Source: Lachnospiraceae bacterium (lineage in GTDB: Bacteria > Bacillota > Clostridia > Lachnospirales > Lachnospiraceae). Taken from it: DNA of 64,000 nt. Below are positions 29,253 through 38,870 of the stretch, piece after piece. The notes under the pieces are model-generated. The model saw only the letters and a program-made list of their open reading frames with translations. It did not search any database and had not been told where the DNA came from. The stretch spans positions 1-64,000 of the forward strand of contig JAQXVO010000023.1 of the NCBI GenBank assembly GCA_029224965.1, given 5' to 3'. Numbering within the stretch: position 1 is the stretch's first letter; each line of letters begins with the position of its first letter. A program made the translations under genes and the position numbers.

Positions 29253-30014
29253 ATGCAGGACAAACATTTTGACATTAACGAAGAAGGCTACAGCATCCGC
29301 TGCCTGGCCTATTTTAACAAGGATCTCCGCCAGGCGAAAAAGGTCGTCATCGCGACCTACGGCTTCGGCGGCAATAAGGAAAACCACGCGATCTCAACTT
29401 TTGCGGACCGCCTGATCGGCAAATATAAATCCTTCGCAGTCGTCACCTTCGACTGGCCCTGCCACGGCCAGGATGCGCGGAAGAAGCTTCTCCTCTCGGA
29501 GTGCCTGGAATATCTGGACCTGGTGATCAAATATGTAAAGGATGAGATGGGCGCGGAGGAAATCGACAACTATTCCTCCAGCTTCGGGGCCTTCATCACC
29601 CTCGACTATCTGGCCAGGAAGGGCAATCCATTTCACCGGATCGGTCTCCGCTGCCCTGCCATCAAGATGTACGAAGCCCTGACCCAAAATCTTACCGAAG
29701 ATGACTGGAACAAGCTCCATAAAGGCAAAGAAATCCTCCAGGGCTTTGAACGGAAGATGAAGATCAGCAATGAATTTCTGGAAGAAATGCAGACCGATGA
29801 TGTCACAAAGCAGGATTATCTGGACTATGCCGACTCCATTCTGATGATTCACGGCACCAAGGACGAGATGGTGCCCATCGAAGTCACCCGCCAGTTCTCG
29901 GAGGACAACGTCATCGAACTCATCGAGGTCGAGGGTGCCGACCATCCTTTCTCCAATCCCAAGCATATGGACCTGGCCATTCAGAAGATTATCTCCTTCT
30001 TTAAGCCGGAGTGA
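29253..30014 (+). CDS. Alpha/beta hydrolase
   Basis: ATYGFGGNKENHA, YSSSFGAFITLDYLA nucleophile-elbow-like, HGTKDEMVP, DHPFSNP. Confidence 0.82.
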   Translation: MQDKHFDINEEGYSIRCLAYFNKDLRQAKKVVIATYGFGGNKENHAISTFADRLIGKYKSFAVVTFDWPCHGQDARKKLLLSECLEYLDLVIKYVKDEMGAEEIDNYSSSFGAFITLDYLARKGNPFHRIGLRCPAIKMYEALTQNLTEDDWNKLHKGKEILQGFERKMKISNEFLEEMQTDDVTKQDYLDYADSILMIHGTKDEMVPIEVTRQFSEDNVIELIEVEGADHPFSNPKHMDLAIQKIISFFKPE

Positions 30015-30050
30015 GGGGGTATTCATTCGTTTCAAACAGCAAATTTCCGT

Positions 30051-30083
30051 AAAAAATCACCGGCGTTTCCGTCGGTGATTTTT
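30051..30083. terminator. Bidirectional terminator
   Basis: AAAAAATCACCGGCGTTTCCGTCGGTGATTTTT between convergent genes. Confidence 0.8.
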
Positions 30084-30115
30084 GCTTGTCTATAGATTTT
30101 CATGCAAAGCGATTA

Positions 30116-30976
30116 TTACTTATCTTCTGCTTTCTCAGCGGCTCCCTCAGCCTTATCTTCCGCATCCTTCTTCTCGTGCTCACGATCGTAGGCGATCAGC
30201 TTGGCGATGATCTCATCACAGATTTCATCGGTCGACTTATGATCGGTAGAGACAATGACATCAGCGACCGCCAAATATTTCTCCCGTCTCTGATTCATCA
30301 GGTCCTCGATGAAGTCCACATTCATATGATTGTTGAGGATCGGCCGGGTATCGGAACCCTTGACACGATCCAGGATGGTCATAGGCTCTGCAGTCAGGAG
30401 AACGATTCGTCCGTTCTTCTTCATGTGTTCCGCATTATCGGGACGAAGGACGACTCCGCCGCCGCAGGAAACGATGGCCTGTTTGATCTTCTGAAGCTCG
30501 ATCAGACAGTTGGATTCCAGATTCCGGAAATAGATTTCTCCATATTCCGAGAAAATCTGGGCGATGGTCATGCCCTGCTTTTTCTCAATCAGCTCATCCA
30601 TTTCAATCCGCTGCATCTCAAGCTTCCGCTCCAGCTCCTTGGCGATGGTCGATTTGCCGGCGCCCATGAAGCCGATCAGGAAGACATTGTAGTCGAAAAG
30701 TGCCTTGGCCTGAACGCGACGGGAATTCTTCATGATATATTTGAAAACATCCAGAATCTCCTCTTCGAAAGGATTATCCTTCAGCTGCTCCTGGAGCTCC
30801 CTGGTCTGCTTGGCTTCCTGCTCCGGCTGCAGAATCGGAATTCCGGTCTCCTTCTTATAGGCGATAATGTCCTGAATGAGCTCCATTCGATCTGCCAGAG
30901 CATCAATCAGACGGGTATCGACATCCCGGATCTTAGCACGGGTTTCTTCCAGCTGATTTGTCTTTTCTTCTTCCAT
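30116..30976 (-). CDS. Chorismate mutase-shikimate kinase fusion protein
   Basis: N-terminal AroQ-like helix (RDVDTRLIDALADRMELIQDIIAYKKETGIPI) followed by FLIGFMGAGKSTIAKEL P-loop and VSCGGGVVLR of shikimate kinase. Confidence 0.88.
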   Translation of the reverse strand: MEEEKTNQLEETRAKIRDVDTRLIDALADRMELIQDIIAYKKETGIPILQPEQEAKQTRELQEQLKDNPFEEEILDVFKYIMKNSRRVQAKALFDYNVFLIGFMGAGKSTIAKELERKLEMQRIEMDELIEKKQGMTIAQIFSEYGEIYFRNLESNCLIELQKIKQAIVSCGGGVVLRPDNAEHMKKNGRIVLLTAEPMTILDRVKGSDTRPILNNHMNVDFIEDLMNQRREKYLAVADVIVSTDHKSTDEICDEIIAKLIAYDREHEKKDAEDKAEGAAEKAEDK

Positions 30977-31121
30977 CGCTACGACTTTCCCTTTCCTTTT
31001 CCCGGATCTGATTACGAAATTTAGACCGCTTTCAGATTTTCCTTCAAAACTGTATGTCCTACATTATAGAGGATAAACTTCCCATCTGCAACGCTTTATT
31101 GCTTTTACGTGTAAAAGTTTT

Positions 31122-31190
31122 TCACTCCGCACTCTTCAGAGCCGTGACCGGATCGATGTCATCGAGCGACCAATAAGAACCTGTCAGAGA
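31122..31190 (-). pseudogene. Possible C-terminal remnant of a FtsX/MacB-type ABC permease
   Basis: Minus-strand frame reads ...LTGSYWSLDDIDPVTALKSAE-stop, resembling FtsX-family DPxxALRxE C-termini; no upstream ORF. Confidence 0.45.
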
Positions 31191-31252
31191 AGCTTCCAAC
31201 AGATATTTCACTAAGAAATTCCTGAGGGCAGTCCTCTGACAGGTTCATCATA

Positions 31253-32341
31253 TCACTGATTTGCCCCGGCCATATAGGCTTCTACGAGATCCGGGTCTAC
31301 CTTTTTCTCAATGGCGCTATAGACCTTTTCAGCCGCCTGGTCCATGGCATCCTGAGTGGCCTGGTCGAGCTCTATGATCTGGGTTCCGCTGTCCTCAATG
31401 GTCTTGATCCGGGAAGCGATTCGCTTGTCCGACTGCTCTCTTGCATAGGCTTTCGCAGTCTCCGCTGCCTGGCGGATGATCTCCTGCTGGTTCTCGGGAA
31501 GGCTCTTCATGAATTTCTCGGAAACCGTAAGGGAAATCAGGTGAGGCAGGTGGTTGGTCTCAACCACGTATTTCTGCTGCTCGTAGAGACGGTTGGAAAC
31601 GATAACCTCATAGGGATTTTCCTGGGCATCGATAGTTCCCTGCTGGAGTCCGATGTAGACCTCGGAGAAGGTCATGGGAGTCGGGCTGGCGCCCAGGGCC
31701 TTCCAGAACATCATGTGATAAGTATTCTCCATGGTCCGGATCTTCTGCCCCTTGAAATTGCTGATGCTCTTGACTTCCTTATTGGTTGACATAACCCGGA
31801 AGCCCTGATCGGCAAAACCGAGAAGCTCGTAGCCACCCTTGTTGTAGACCTTTTGAATCTTGTCCAGGAAATCCGGATCATCGACCGCCTCTCTTAAGGA
31901 AGCGATATCGGAATAGACGCGCGGCATATCGAAAACAGCAATGTCCGGCATGAAGGTCACCTGAGGCGCCGTATTCTGCACAACAAAGGGGATGTCTCCG
32001 TCCTTCTGGCTTTCCAGAAGCTCCCGGTCGCCGCCAAGGACACTGTTGGGATAGACCTGAATCTTCATCTTGCCGTCGGAAAGCTTTGAGACTTCCTCAG
32101 CAAATTTCTCGGCATAGATCTGAGTAACCGTATCCTCGGGGCTCGAGGTTCCGAGCGGCCAGGCGTAACGCTGGGTTCCGGAGGAATCGGTCTTTCCGCA
32201 GGCCATGAGGCCAAAGACGATCAGAGTCGAAAGAGCCAGGGCTGCAAAGCGCTTGATTCTTCTTTTGGTTTTTTTCTTCGATATGAGGTGGATCCGGAGG
32301 GAGCCGGCTGCTCTAGCGTTTGGTTTACGTTTCTTCATCAT
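31253..32341 (-). CDS. dctP: TRAP transporter substrate-binding protein
   Basis: Signal-peptide/lipobox-like N-terminus (LIVFGLMACG), KIRTMENTYHMMFWKALGASPTPMTFSEVYIGLQQGTIDAQENP. Confidence 0.92.
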   Translation of the reverse strand: MMKKRKPNARAAGSLRIHLISKKKTKRRIKRFAALALSTLIVFGLMACGKTDSSGTQRYAWPLGTSSPEDTVTQIYAEKFAEEVSKLSDGKMKIQVYPNSVLGGDRELLESQKDGDIPFVVQNTAPQVTFMPDIAVFDMPRVYSDIASLREAVDDPDFLDKIQKVYNKGGYELLGFADQGFRVMSTNKEVKSISNFKGQKIRTMENTYHMMFWKALGASPTPMTFSEVYIGLQQGTIDAQENPYEVIVSNRLYEQQKYVVETNHLPHLISLTVSEKFMKSLPENQQEIIRQAAETAKAYAREQSDKRIASRIKTIEDSGTQIIELDQATQDAMDQAAEKVYSAIEKKVDPDLVEAYMAGANQ

Positions 32342-32418
32342 TCTTCCTCCACGTGAGGGTTTTGTATTCTGTCCATCTGAATCCTGTCATGGGATCAGGA
32401 TTTCAGCATAATCTGCCG

Positions 32419-33714
32419 TCATCCTCCGATCAGACAGGTGCTGATTCCCGGGATATAGGTAATCAGAAGCAGGGCCACCAGGAAAAGCAGAATCATGGGG
32501 ACGGCTTTCTTGGCGATATCCATAACCGGCACCTTGGTGAGACTGGATGCCACGAAGAGGTTGACGCCGATCGGCGGGGTAACAAAGCCGATCGCAAGGT
32601 TTACGACCATCATGATACCGAAGTGGATCGGATTCATTCCGACCGATGTAACGATCGGCAGGAGGATGGGCGTCAGAATCAGGATGGCCGGCGTCGTATC
32701 CATGACCATGCCGACGATCAGAAGGAAGACATTGATCACAAGGAGTAGGACGATCTTATTGGTGAAGTGGCCAAGGATCCAGCTGCTGACGGTCTGCGGA
32801 ACCTGCATGAGAGTCAGAACTCTCGAGAAGGCCACGGCCGCTGCCAGGATAAAGAGGATGGGTCCGTAGGTGTGAACCGCCTCCACGCAGATTCTCCAGA
32901 TGTCCTTGAACTTCAGGGTCTTGTAGACGAAGATGCTGACGATCAGGGAGTAGAAGACGGAAATCACCGCGGCTTCGGTCGGCGATGCCACGCCGGAATA
33001 AATGCAGCCCAGGATGATGACCGGACTTAAGAGGGCCCAGAAACCTTCCCGGAGGACTCTGCCGAAACCCTTGCTGTGAAGCTCGTTGACCTTGGCATTG
33101 ATCTTGTCCCGGTCCTCGCCGTTTTTCTTGCAGTAGACGATGGCATAGACCATGAGAAGTCCGCCGATCAGAAGTCCCGGAATGATGCCGGACAGGAAGA
33201 GGTCGCTGACCGACTGGCCCGAAGACGTCGCATAGATAATGAAAGGAATGCTCGGCGGAATGATAACGCCGAGACCTCCGGCGACAGCCACCAGGGCCGT
33301 GGAAAATTTCTTGTCGTAGCCGAGCTCGATCAGGAAGGGGATGGACATGGAGCCGACCGCCGCAACAGTTGCCGGCGCCGAGCCGGAAATCGCCCCGTAG
33401 AAGAGGCAGGTAACAATGACCGCGCAGGGAATACCTGCTGTCCGCTTTCCCAGGAAATAGGCGAAGACGTCGAAAATCTTCTGGGAGATCTGGCCGTGAG
33501 CCATGATGATGCCGGCCAAGACGAACATGGGAACCGCCAGAAGCGGGAAGCTGTCGATGCCGCCCAGCATGGACCGGATGACATAGGAGCCGCTGGCCGT
33601 AAAGCTCGGGTCAAAGAGTCCCGGAAGCACTGCAACGATTCCAAGAGAGATGGAAACCGGAATCGCAATCAAAAGACAGATGATGAAGATGAGAAATATA
33701 AACCCTACTGACAT
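32419..33714 (-). CDS. dctM: TRAP transporter large permease
   Basis: 431 aa, multi-TM, GATSGSAPATVAAVGSMSIPFL-like motif, SIPFIIYATSSGQSV. Confidence 0.93.
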   Translation of the reverse strand: MSVGFIFLIFIICLLIAIPVSISLGIVAVLPGLFDPSFTASGSYVIRSMLGGIDSFPLLAVPMFVLAGIIMAHGQISQKIFDVFAYFLGKRTAGIPCAVIVTCLFYGAISGSAPATVAAVGSMSIPFLIELGYDKKFSTALVAVAGGLGVIIPPSIPFIIYATSSGQSVSDLFLSGIIPGLLIGGLLMVYAIVYCKKNGEDRDKINAKVNELHSKGFGRVLREGFWALLSPVIILGCIYSGVASPTEAAVISVFYSLIVSIFVYKTLKFKDIWRICVEAVHTYGPILFILAAAVAFSRVLTLMQVPQTVSSWILGHFTNKIVLLLVINVFLLIVGMVMDTTPAILILTPILLPIVTSVGMNPIHFGIMMVVNLAIGFVTPPIGVNLFVASSLTKVPVMDIAKKAVPMILLFLVALLLITYIPGISTCLIGG

Positions 33715-34380
33715 TTATCTGCCCTCCTTTACATTCGGATCCCAAGCAGGATCATGGTCCTTCTTCGCTGCAGGCTGGTCTGCATTTTCGAAAGATTTTA
33801 TTTCGGCAGGCTGGTCTGCATTTGCCGCTTCCTGGTCTTCTTCCGCGATCTCTGCCAGGGATTCGGCCAGGTTGCCTTCCTCGGGCTTCTTGACGTCCTT
33901 ATTGAGAACGATCATCAGATTGATGACCCAGCGCTGAATGATGCGGGCTCCGCAGAGACAGAAGCAGACAAAAGGTGCCGACTGGACCCAGTACATAGGA
34001 ATGCCGCAGGCCGGTGAGGTCTGGCCGGATTCGATCGTGGTCTGCAGATAGCGCCAGGAATATGGAATCAGAACTGCAAAGAAGAGAAAGGAAATGGTCA
34101 GATTCAGAAGCTTGAAGGCTGCTTCTCCACGCCGGGGAAAGATTTTGATGAAGTTATCCACCTTGATGGAAATGCACTTTCTGGTACAGAGGCTGACACT
34201 GATGAAGGCCGACCAGATAAAGAGATATCGGGTGATCTCCTCTGACCAGGACAGGGAATAGCCGAAGACATAACGGGCTATAACCTGAATAATCATGATC
34301 ACGGCCATGGCCATGAGAAGAAGAACCATGAGGATCTCCTCCAGATTTTCCTCCAGATACTTTAAAACTTTCATAGGCAT
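33715..34380 (-). CDS. dctQ: TRAP transporter small permease with acidic C-terminal extension
   Basis: ARYVFGYSLSWSEEITRYLFIWSAFISVS; adjacent to dctM. Confidence 0.9.
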   Translation of the reverse strand: MPMKVLKYLEENLEEILMVLLLMAMAVIMIIQVIARYVFGYSLSWSEEITRYLFIWSAFISVSLCTRKCISIKVDNFIKIFPRRGEAAFKLLNLTISFLFFAVLIPYSWRYLQTTIESGQTSPACGIPMYWVQSAPFVCFCLCGARIIQRWVINLMIVLNKDVKKPEEGNLAESLAEIAEEDQEAANADQPAEIKSFENADQPAAKKDHDPAWDPNVKEGR

Positions 34381-34473
34381 TACTACTCTCTACTACCCTA
34401 TCTTTAAGTGACCCTTTTGCTTTATTATACTAAAGTATTTCACAAGAAAAAAGCCAATATTGATAATAAGAAA

Positions 34474-34499
34474 GGGCACAAGTCCAAAGACATGTGCCC
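34474..34499 (-). terminator. Probable terminator downstream of aroD
   Basis: Minus strand GGGGCACATGTCTTTGGACTTGTGCCCTTTCTTATT. Confidence 0.65.
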
Positions 34500-34537
34500 C
34501 GCTATTTAGCTTTTGTCAGACTGATAAAGAAAACGGA

Positions 34538-35320
34538 TCAGCTGGCATTGTGGATCAGGTTCAGGATGGTATCCAGATCCTTGACATTCATCTGTCCGGG
34601 TGCGGAAACCTTGCCGACTGCACCGAAGGTTGCAGCGGAACCGAAGACTTCGCCCGAGAGGCGGGAGATCAGGCCGGTGCCTGCCATGGACATGGTGATG
34701 ATCGGGCGGTCTGCATAATCGTTTGCCATAGCCTCGGTTGCCTCAAGAAGAGTCAGAACATCCTTCTTGTTCTTCGGCATAACTGCGATCTTCGGAATAT
34801 CAGCGCCCAGATCCTGCATCTTTCTGAGACGGTAAACCAGATCTTCCTTGGCCGGAGTCTTGTCGAAGTCATGATTGGATGCAACGACCTTGACACCGCA
34901 CTTGTGAGCGGTCTCGATGATATCACGGACATAGGAATCACCGGTAAATGCCTCGATATCCACCAGGTCAACCAGACCGGTCATGGCGATCCGCTTGTTC
35001 AGCTCTACATAAGCATCCGGCTCGATTGCCTTCTCGCCGCCCTCCTTGGAGGTACGGAAAGTGAAAAGGATGGGCTTGTCATCGCCAAGAGTATCACGAA
35101 GAGCCTTTGCAGTATCCTCGACTTCAGCGAAATTGAAAACGCCGTCGAACCAGTCGACACGCCACTCAACGATATCATAACGATATTCGGAGAAGGACTC
35201 GGCTGCCTTTACGATTTCTTCCTTGGTCTTTGCAACGATCGGAACAATGATCTTGGGAAGACCTTCACCAATGACTACGTTTCTTACTTTAACAGTATTC
35301 ATATTTTTCCTCGTATTCAT
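34538..35320 (-). CDS. aroD: Type I 3-dehydroquinate dehydratase
   Basis: DIVEWRVDWFDG, VVASNHDFDKTP, KIAVMPKN (Schiff-base Lys region). Confidence 0.94.
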   Translation of the reverse strand: MNTRKNMNTVKVRNVVIGEGLPKIIVPIVAKTKEEIVKAAESFSEYRYDIVEWRVDWFDGVFNFAEVEDTAKALRDTLGDDKPILFTFRTSKEGGEKAIEPDAYVELNKRIAMTGLVDLVDIEAFTGDSYVRDIIETAHKCGVKVVASNHDFDKTPAKEDLVYRLRKMQDLGADIPKIAVMPKNKKDVLTLLEATEAMANDYADRPIITMSMAGTGLISRLSGEVFGSAATFGAVGKVSAPGQMNVKDLDTILNLIHNAS

Positions 35321-35326
35321 TTCTAT

Positions 35327-36538
35327 TTAGGCCTCGGCGTTAGCCTCAACCATCTTGGTGTATCTCAGGTTTACGAATACACCGAGAGCAACACCGATTG
35401 CGGTAAGAACAATGTTCATTACCATAACACCGGACGGGCTCATCTTTGCAGCTGCGGTAAGAAGGGTGTAGTTGCAGAGAGAGGATGCGATCATAACGAG
35501 TGCTGTAACGGTTCCCTTGATCTTAGGGAAGAGCATATTGCAGACAGAGGTTGCGATCTGAAGCAGTCCGCCTGCGCCAGCCCAGCCAATAACGAAAGCG
35601 CCGGCCTTCATCATGGTCTGTGTCGGAGCGATCATAACAAGGATCAGCATAAGCAGGCAGATGACCGGATAAATGACGATGAAACGGACATCCTTGATCT
35701 TTCTGGTCAGAAGTGCGGTTACGATCAGAGCCAGGATGGTTCCCAGGGAGTAGAAGGTCTGCATGATGGAAGGATCAGCCCAGCCGACATTGGTCTTGGC
35801 ATAGTTCTGTGCACAGTTGAGCCAGAGCTGGAAGGTACCGGTACAGGTAAATCCGATCAGGATCATGGCAACACTCTCGAAGGAGAAGTGGGTATGCTTG
35901 AGACTTGCAATCAGGCCTTCCTTCTTCTCAGCCTTCTCATCGGAATCGGGAAGGGGTACAAAGAGGATCAGAACCAGAAGTACGATGTAGGCAATACCGC
36001 ATACATAGAAGAGAGAGTTGTAGGTAACAAGACCTGCTGCAGTCTTTCCTACGGCTGCGCCGAGGAAGAAAGGCAGAAGCATCTGGGAGATTGCAATGAA
36101 GAACTTGATGCCCATGGTTGCAACACCGGGAGCCTTGTCGAAGATCTCTGCAACTGCCGGATAGATACCGGTATCCAGGAAGGAGTTTGCGATACCGCCG
36201 ATGATAGCGCAGATGTAGGCGATCTGATAGCCGCCGTGGGTTCCTGCATTGAAGGCCAGAGCCAGGCCGATCAGGTAGATGGCATAGGAAGCGCCGCCGA
36301 TCACAACGGAGATACGGCGTCCCAGCTTATCGGAAAGAGGACCTGCGAAAGGAAGGGCAACCAGACGTCCAAGTCCAAGGGCTGCAGAGATTGCTGTGAT
36401 GGACATAGCTTCTACGCCCCAGCTTGCTGCAAGTGCTTCCTTGATCACGGACTGTCCGAGGATGGAACATCCTACGCCGTGAATGAAATAGTTAAGGTAG
36501 AGAATAAGTGCCGCGGGCAGATATTTTTTCTTTTCCAT
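35327..36538 (-). CDS. MFS transporter (putative shikimate/quinate-associated)
   Basis: 12-TM pattern, GPLSDKLGRRISVVIG; sits between aroD and aroE as in the E. coli ydiN-ydiB-aroD arrangement. Confidence 0.85.
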   Translation of the reverse strand: MEKKKYLPAALILYLNYFIHGVGCSILGQSVIKEALAASWGVEAMSITAISAALGLGRLVALPFAGPLSDKLGRRISVVIGGASYAIYLIGLALAFNAGTHGGYQIAYICAIIGGIANSFLDTGIYPAVAEIFDKAPGVATMGIKFFIAISQMLLPFFLGAAVGKTAAGLVTYNSLFYVCGIAYIVLLVLILFVPLPDSDEKAEKKEGLIASLKHTHFSFESVAMILIGFTCTGTFQLWLNCAQNYAKTNVGWADPSIMQTFYSLGTILALIVTALLTRKIKDVRFIVIYPVICLLMLILVMIAPTQTMMKAGAFVIGWAGAGGLLQIATSVCNMLFPKIKGTVTALVMIASSLCNYTLLTAAAKMSPSGVMVMNIVLTAIGVALGVFVNLRYTKMVEANAEA

Positions 36539-36627
36539 GAGTTTTTCTCCAATTTAATAAACTTTTCTTCGTTGGGGATTTCTCCGGCCGGAAGATCGCT
36601 TCTGACCGGAGGGTCTATATTTGATAA

Positions 36628-37530
36628 TTACTCGCCGTACTTGATGCCAAGGACTTCCTTCATGTGCTCAATCGGCATATCATGACCGGTCCAGAGCTTA
36701 AATGCTGCAGCACCCTGGAAGAGCATCATGCCGTCGCCGTTCATCCACTTGCATCCGACTTCATCAGCCATTTCCAGGAAACGTGTCTTCTTCGGAGCAT
36801 ATACGGTATCGGTAACGATCAGGTCCGGACGGAGATAGGAAGTATCCGGAAGCCAGGTCTCACCGACATGAGGCTTCATGCCAAGGCCGGTTGCGTTTGC
36901 AAGGAGGTAGGAGCTGTCGATCTCTTTTCTCAGCTGATCCAGATCTGCCAGATCATAAAGGTGAGCCTTGCAGTTGGTCTGCTCGTTGATCTTCTTTACG
37001 GTCTCTTCAGCCGGTGCCCAGAACTCATCCTTACGGTTGAAGATGGAGAGCTCGGCAACGCCGTCCAGGGCTGCCTGAATCTGAATAGCGGTACCTGCGC
37101 CGCCGCAGCCGACGATGGTCATCTTCTTTCCGATGACATCGATGCCGTAGTCCTTCAGGGACTGCATGTAGCCGATACCGTCTGTGGTGTAACCCTTGAG
37201 ATGGCCGTTCTTGTTAACGATGGTATTGACTGCGCCGGACATCTCGGAAGCCTTGTCCAGCTCATCCAGATACTTGCCGACTCTGGTCTTGTTCGGCATG
37301 GAAATGTTGGAGCCGACAAACTTCATGGCACGAAGTCCGGTGATGGCGTCCTTCAGTTCCTTCTCCTGCTCTTCCTCGGTGTCACCCATACCAACCTCGA
37401 AAGCCAGGTATGCATAGTCCAGCCCCTCGTAGGCAAATGCCTCGTTCTGCATTGCCGGGGAATTGGAATGACGAATCGGGTAAGCCAGAAGGCTTACAAG
37501 CTCTGTGTGTCCGGTAATTCTCTCACTCAT
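36628..37530 (-). CDS. aroE: Shikimate/quinate dehydrogenase
   Basis: LLAYPIRHSNSPAMQNEAF; NISMPNKTRVGKYLDEL; VGCGGAGTAIQIQ. Confidence 0.93.
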   Translation of the reverse strand: MSERITGHTELVSLLAYPIRHSNSPAMQNEAFAYEGLDYAYLAFEVGMGDTEEEQEKELKDAITGLRAMKFVGSNISMPNKTRVGKYLDELDKASEMSGAVNTIVNKNGHLKGYTTDGIGYMQSLKDYGIDVIGKKMTIVGCGGAGTAIQIQAALDGVAELSIFNRKDEFWAPAEETVKKINEQTNCKAHLYDLADLDQLRKEIDSSYLLANATGLGMKPHVGETWLPDTSYLRPDLIVTDTVYAPKKTRFLEMADEVGCKWMNGDGMMLFQGAAAFKLWTGHDMPIEHMKEVLGIKYGE

Positions 37531-37602
37531 ACTAATCTCCTTTGAATTCCGCTTTTTGAATTCATCCTGTTTTAAGCTGTCAATTTTTATGTGATTTGTG
37601 AT

Positions 37603-37620
37603 TTGTTAAAAATTTAACAA
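37603..37620. promoter_or_regulatory. Palindromic candidate LysR operator, aroE side
   Basis: GTGATTTGTTAAAAATTTAACAA; similar copy at 38827-38850. Confidence 0.55.
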
Positions 37621-37817
37621 CTTTTGATGATTCAATTATACCTTCTATAAAGCCGCTTGACTAATACCAGTTTTGTCTCGAATCAATAGGCTTTTGCTAT
37701 TGATGGAGCATATGATTCTTTCGTTTTTTGCATCAATTCGAAAGGAATCGAAAGAAAAAGTGGGCGGATTTTATGATATATTTAAGGAAAGGAAATCATG
37801 ACAGGGGGGCAGTTATC

Positions 37818-38723
37818 ATGACCTTAAATCAGCTTTTATATTTCCATCGGGCCGCAAGTCTCGAGCACTTCAATCTGGCGGCGGAAAGCCTGCATATTTC
37901 GGAGCCCTCGCTCAGCCGCTCCATCAATTCCCTGGAACAGGAGCTTGGGGTCTCCCTTTTTGAAAAGACAGGGCGTAACGTCGTTCTCACCAAGGCCGGA
38001 AGACTCTTCCTCGAGCAGACCGATAAGATCCTGCAGGACGTCTCAGAGGCCAAGGTCCGGATGAATGAATACACGACGCTGGGCGGTCACATCGACATCG
38101 CCTATGTCGCTCCCCTGGCCCATCACCTGCTTCCCTCTGTTGTCCGTGCCTTCCGGGAAAAGCCTGGCAATGAGAAGATTACCTTCAATTTCTTCGAGGG
38201 CTATACCGATCAGAATATCAAGGGTCTGAAGGAACGCCACTATGACCTGATCTTCGGCTCGGGCATCAAAAGCACGGAAGAGATCACATCCATTCCCTTC
38301 CTCCATCAGGAAATGGTCGTCCTGGTTCCGGCGGACAGCCCGCTGGCCCGGGAAGATGGCGATCTGGACGCCTCGGTCTTCTCGGCCTATCCCAATCTCC
38401 GCTATGATTCGAGAACCGGCCTTGGAAAAATCACCAACCGCTTCTTAGAAGCTCATAATATCATCCGAAAAGACGAGAACTTCTTCCCCGATGAGGCCAG
38501 TCTGGCTGCCTTCGTGGCCGGCGGTTTCGGCATCGCTCTGGCTGCCGATTCCGCTCCGGTTCACCGGGACGGCGTTGTCATCCGTCATCTGGCTGCGGAG
38601 GAACGCTTCTACAATACCGTCTACATGGCCTATCTTTCCCAGATCACTCTGATGCCGGCCGTTCGGAAGATGGTTGACTTCATCGAAAGCGACTGGCAAG
38701 TATCTTCTCCGGAGCAGGTCTGA
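37818..38723 (+). CDS. LysR-family transcriptional regulator
   Basis: MTLNQLLYFHRAASLEHFNLAAESLHISEPSLSRSINSLEQELGV. Confidence 0.93.
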   Translation: MTLNQLLYFHRAASLEHFNLAAESLHISEPSLSRSINSLEQELGVSLFEKTGRNVVLTKAGRLFLEQTDKILQDVSEAKVRMNEYTTLGGHIDIAYVAPLAHHLLPSVVRAFREKPGNEKITFNFFEGYTDQNIKGLKERHYDLIFGSGIKSTEEITSIPFLHQEMVVLVPADSPLAREDGDLDASVFSAYPNLRYDSRTGLGKITNRFLEAHNIIRKDENFFPDEASLAAFVAGGFGIALAADSAPVHRDGVVIRHLAAEERFYNTVYMAYLSQITLMPAVRKMVDFIESDWQVSSPEQV

Positions 38724-38826
38724 TTCAGGCTCCTTTTCGATTGGTCTGTATTTAATACAAAAAAAGCATTGATCCCTTTCAAAATAACAATTAGACAATT
38801 TCCTTTGCGGCATCTAAACTGGTATT

Positions 38827-38850
38827 GTGATTTGTTAGATTTTTAACAAA
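38827..38850. promoter_or_regulatory. Palindromic candidate LysR operator, flavin oxidoreductase side
   Basis: GTGATTTGTTAGATTTTTAACAAA. Confidence 0.55.
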
Positions 38851-38870
38851 GCCAAGCAAAGGAGATTCGA

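Noticed and set aside
31102-31117. CTTTTACGTGTAAAAG palindrome as a conserved operator
   Set aside because: Related GTAAAA-type strings occur nearby and elsewhere, but no second full palindrome was found; support too weak.
31177-31246. Insertion-sequence terminal inverted repeats flanking a mobile element
   Set aside because: The 13-bp arms enclose only about 44 bp with no transposase; a hairpin or scar is more plausible.
34460-36685. 741-aa plus-strand ORF
   Set aside because: Lies antisense to aroD and the MFS gene, which have clear families. Product is low-complexity Gly/Asp/Cys-rich, typical of antisense translation under strong codon bias.
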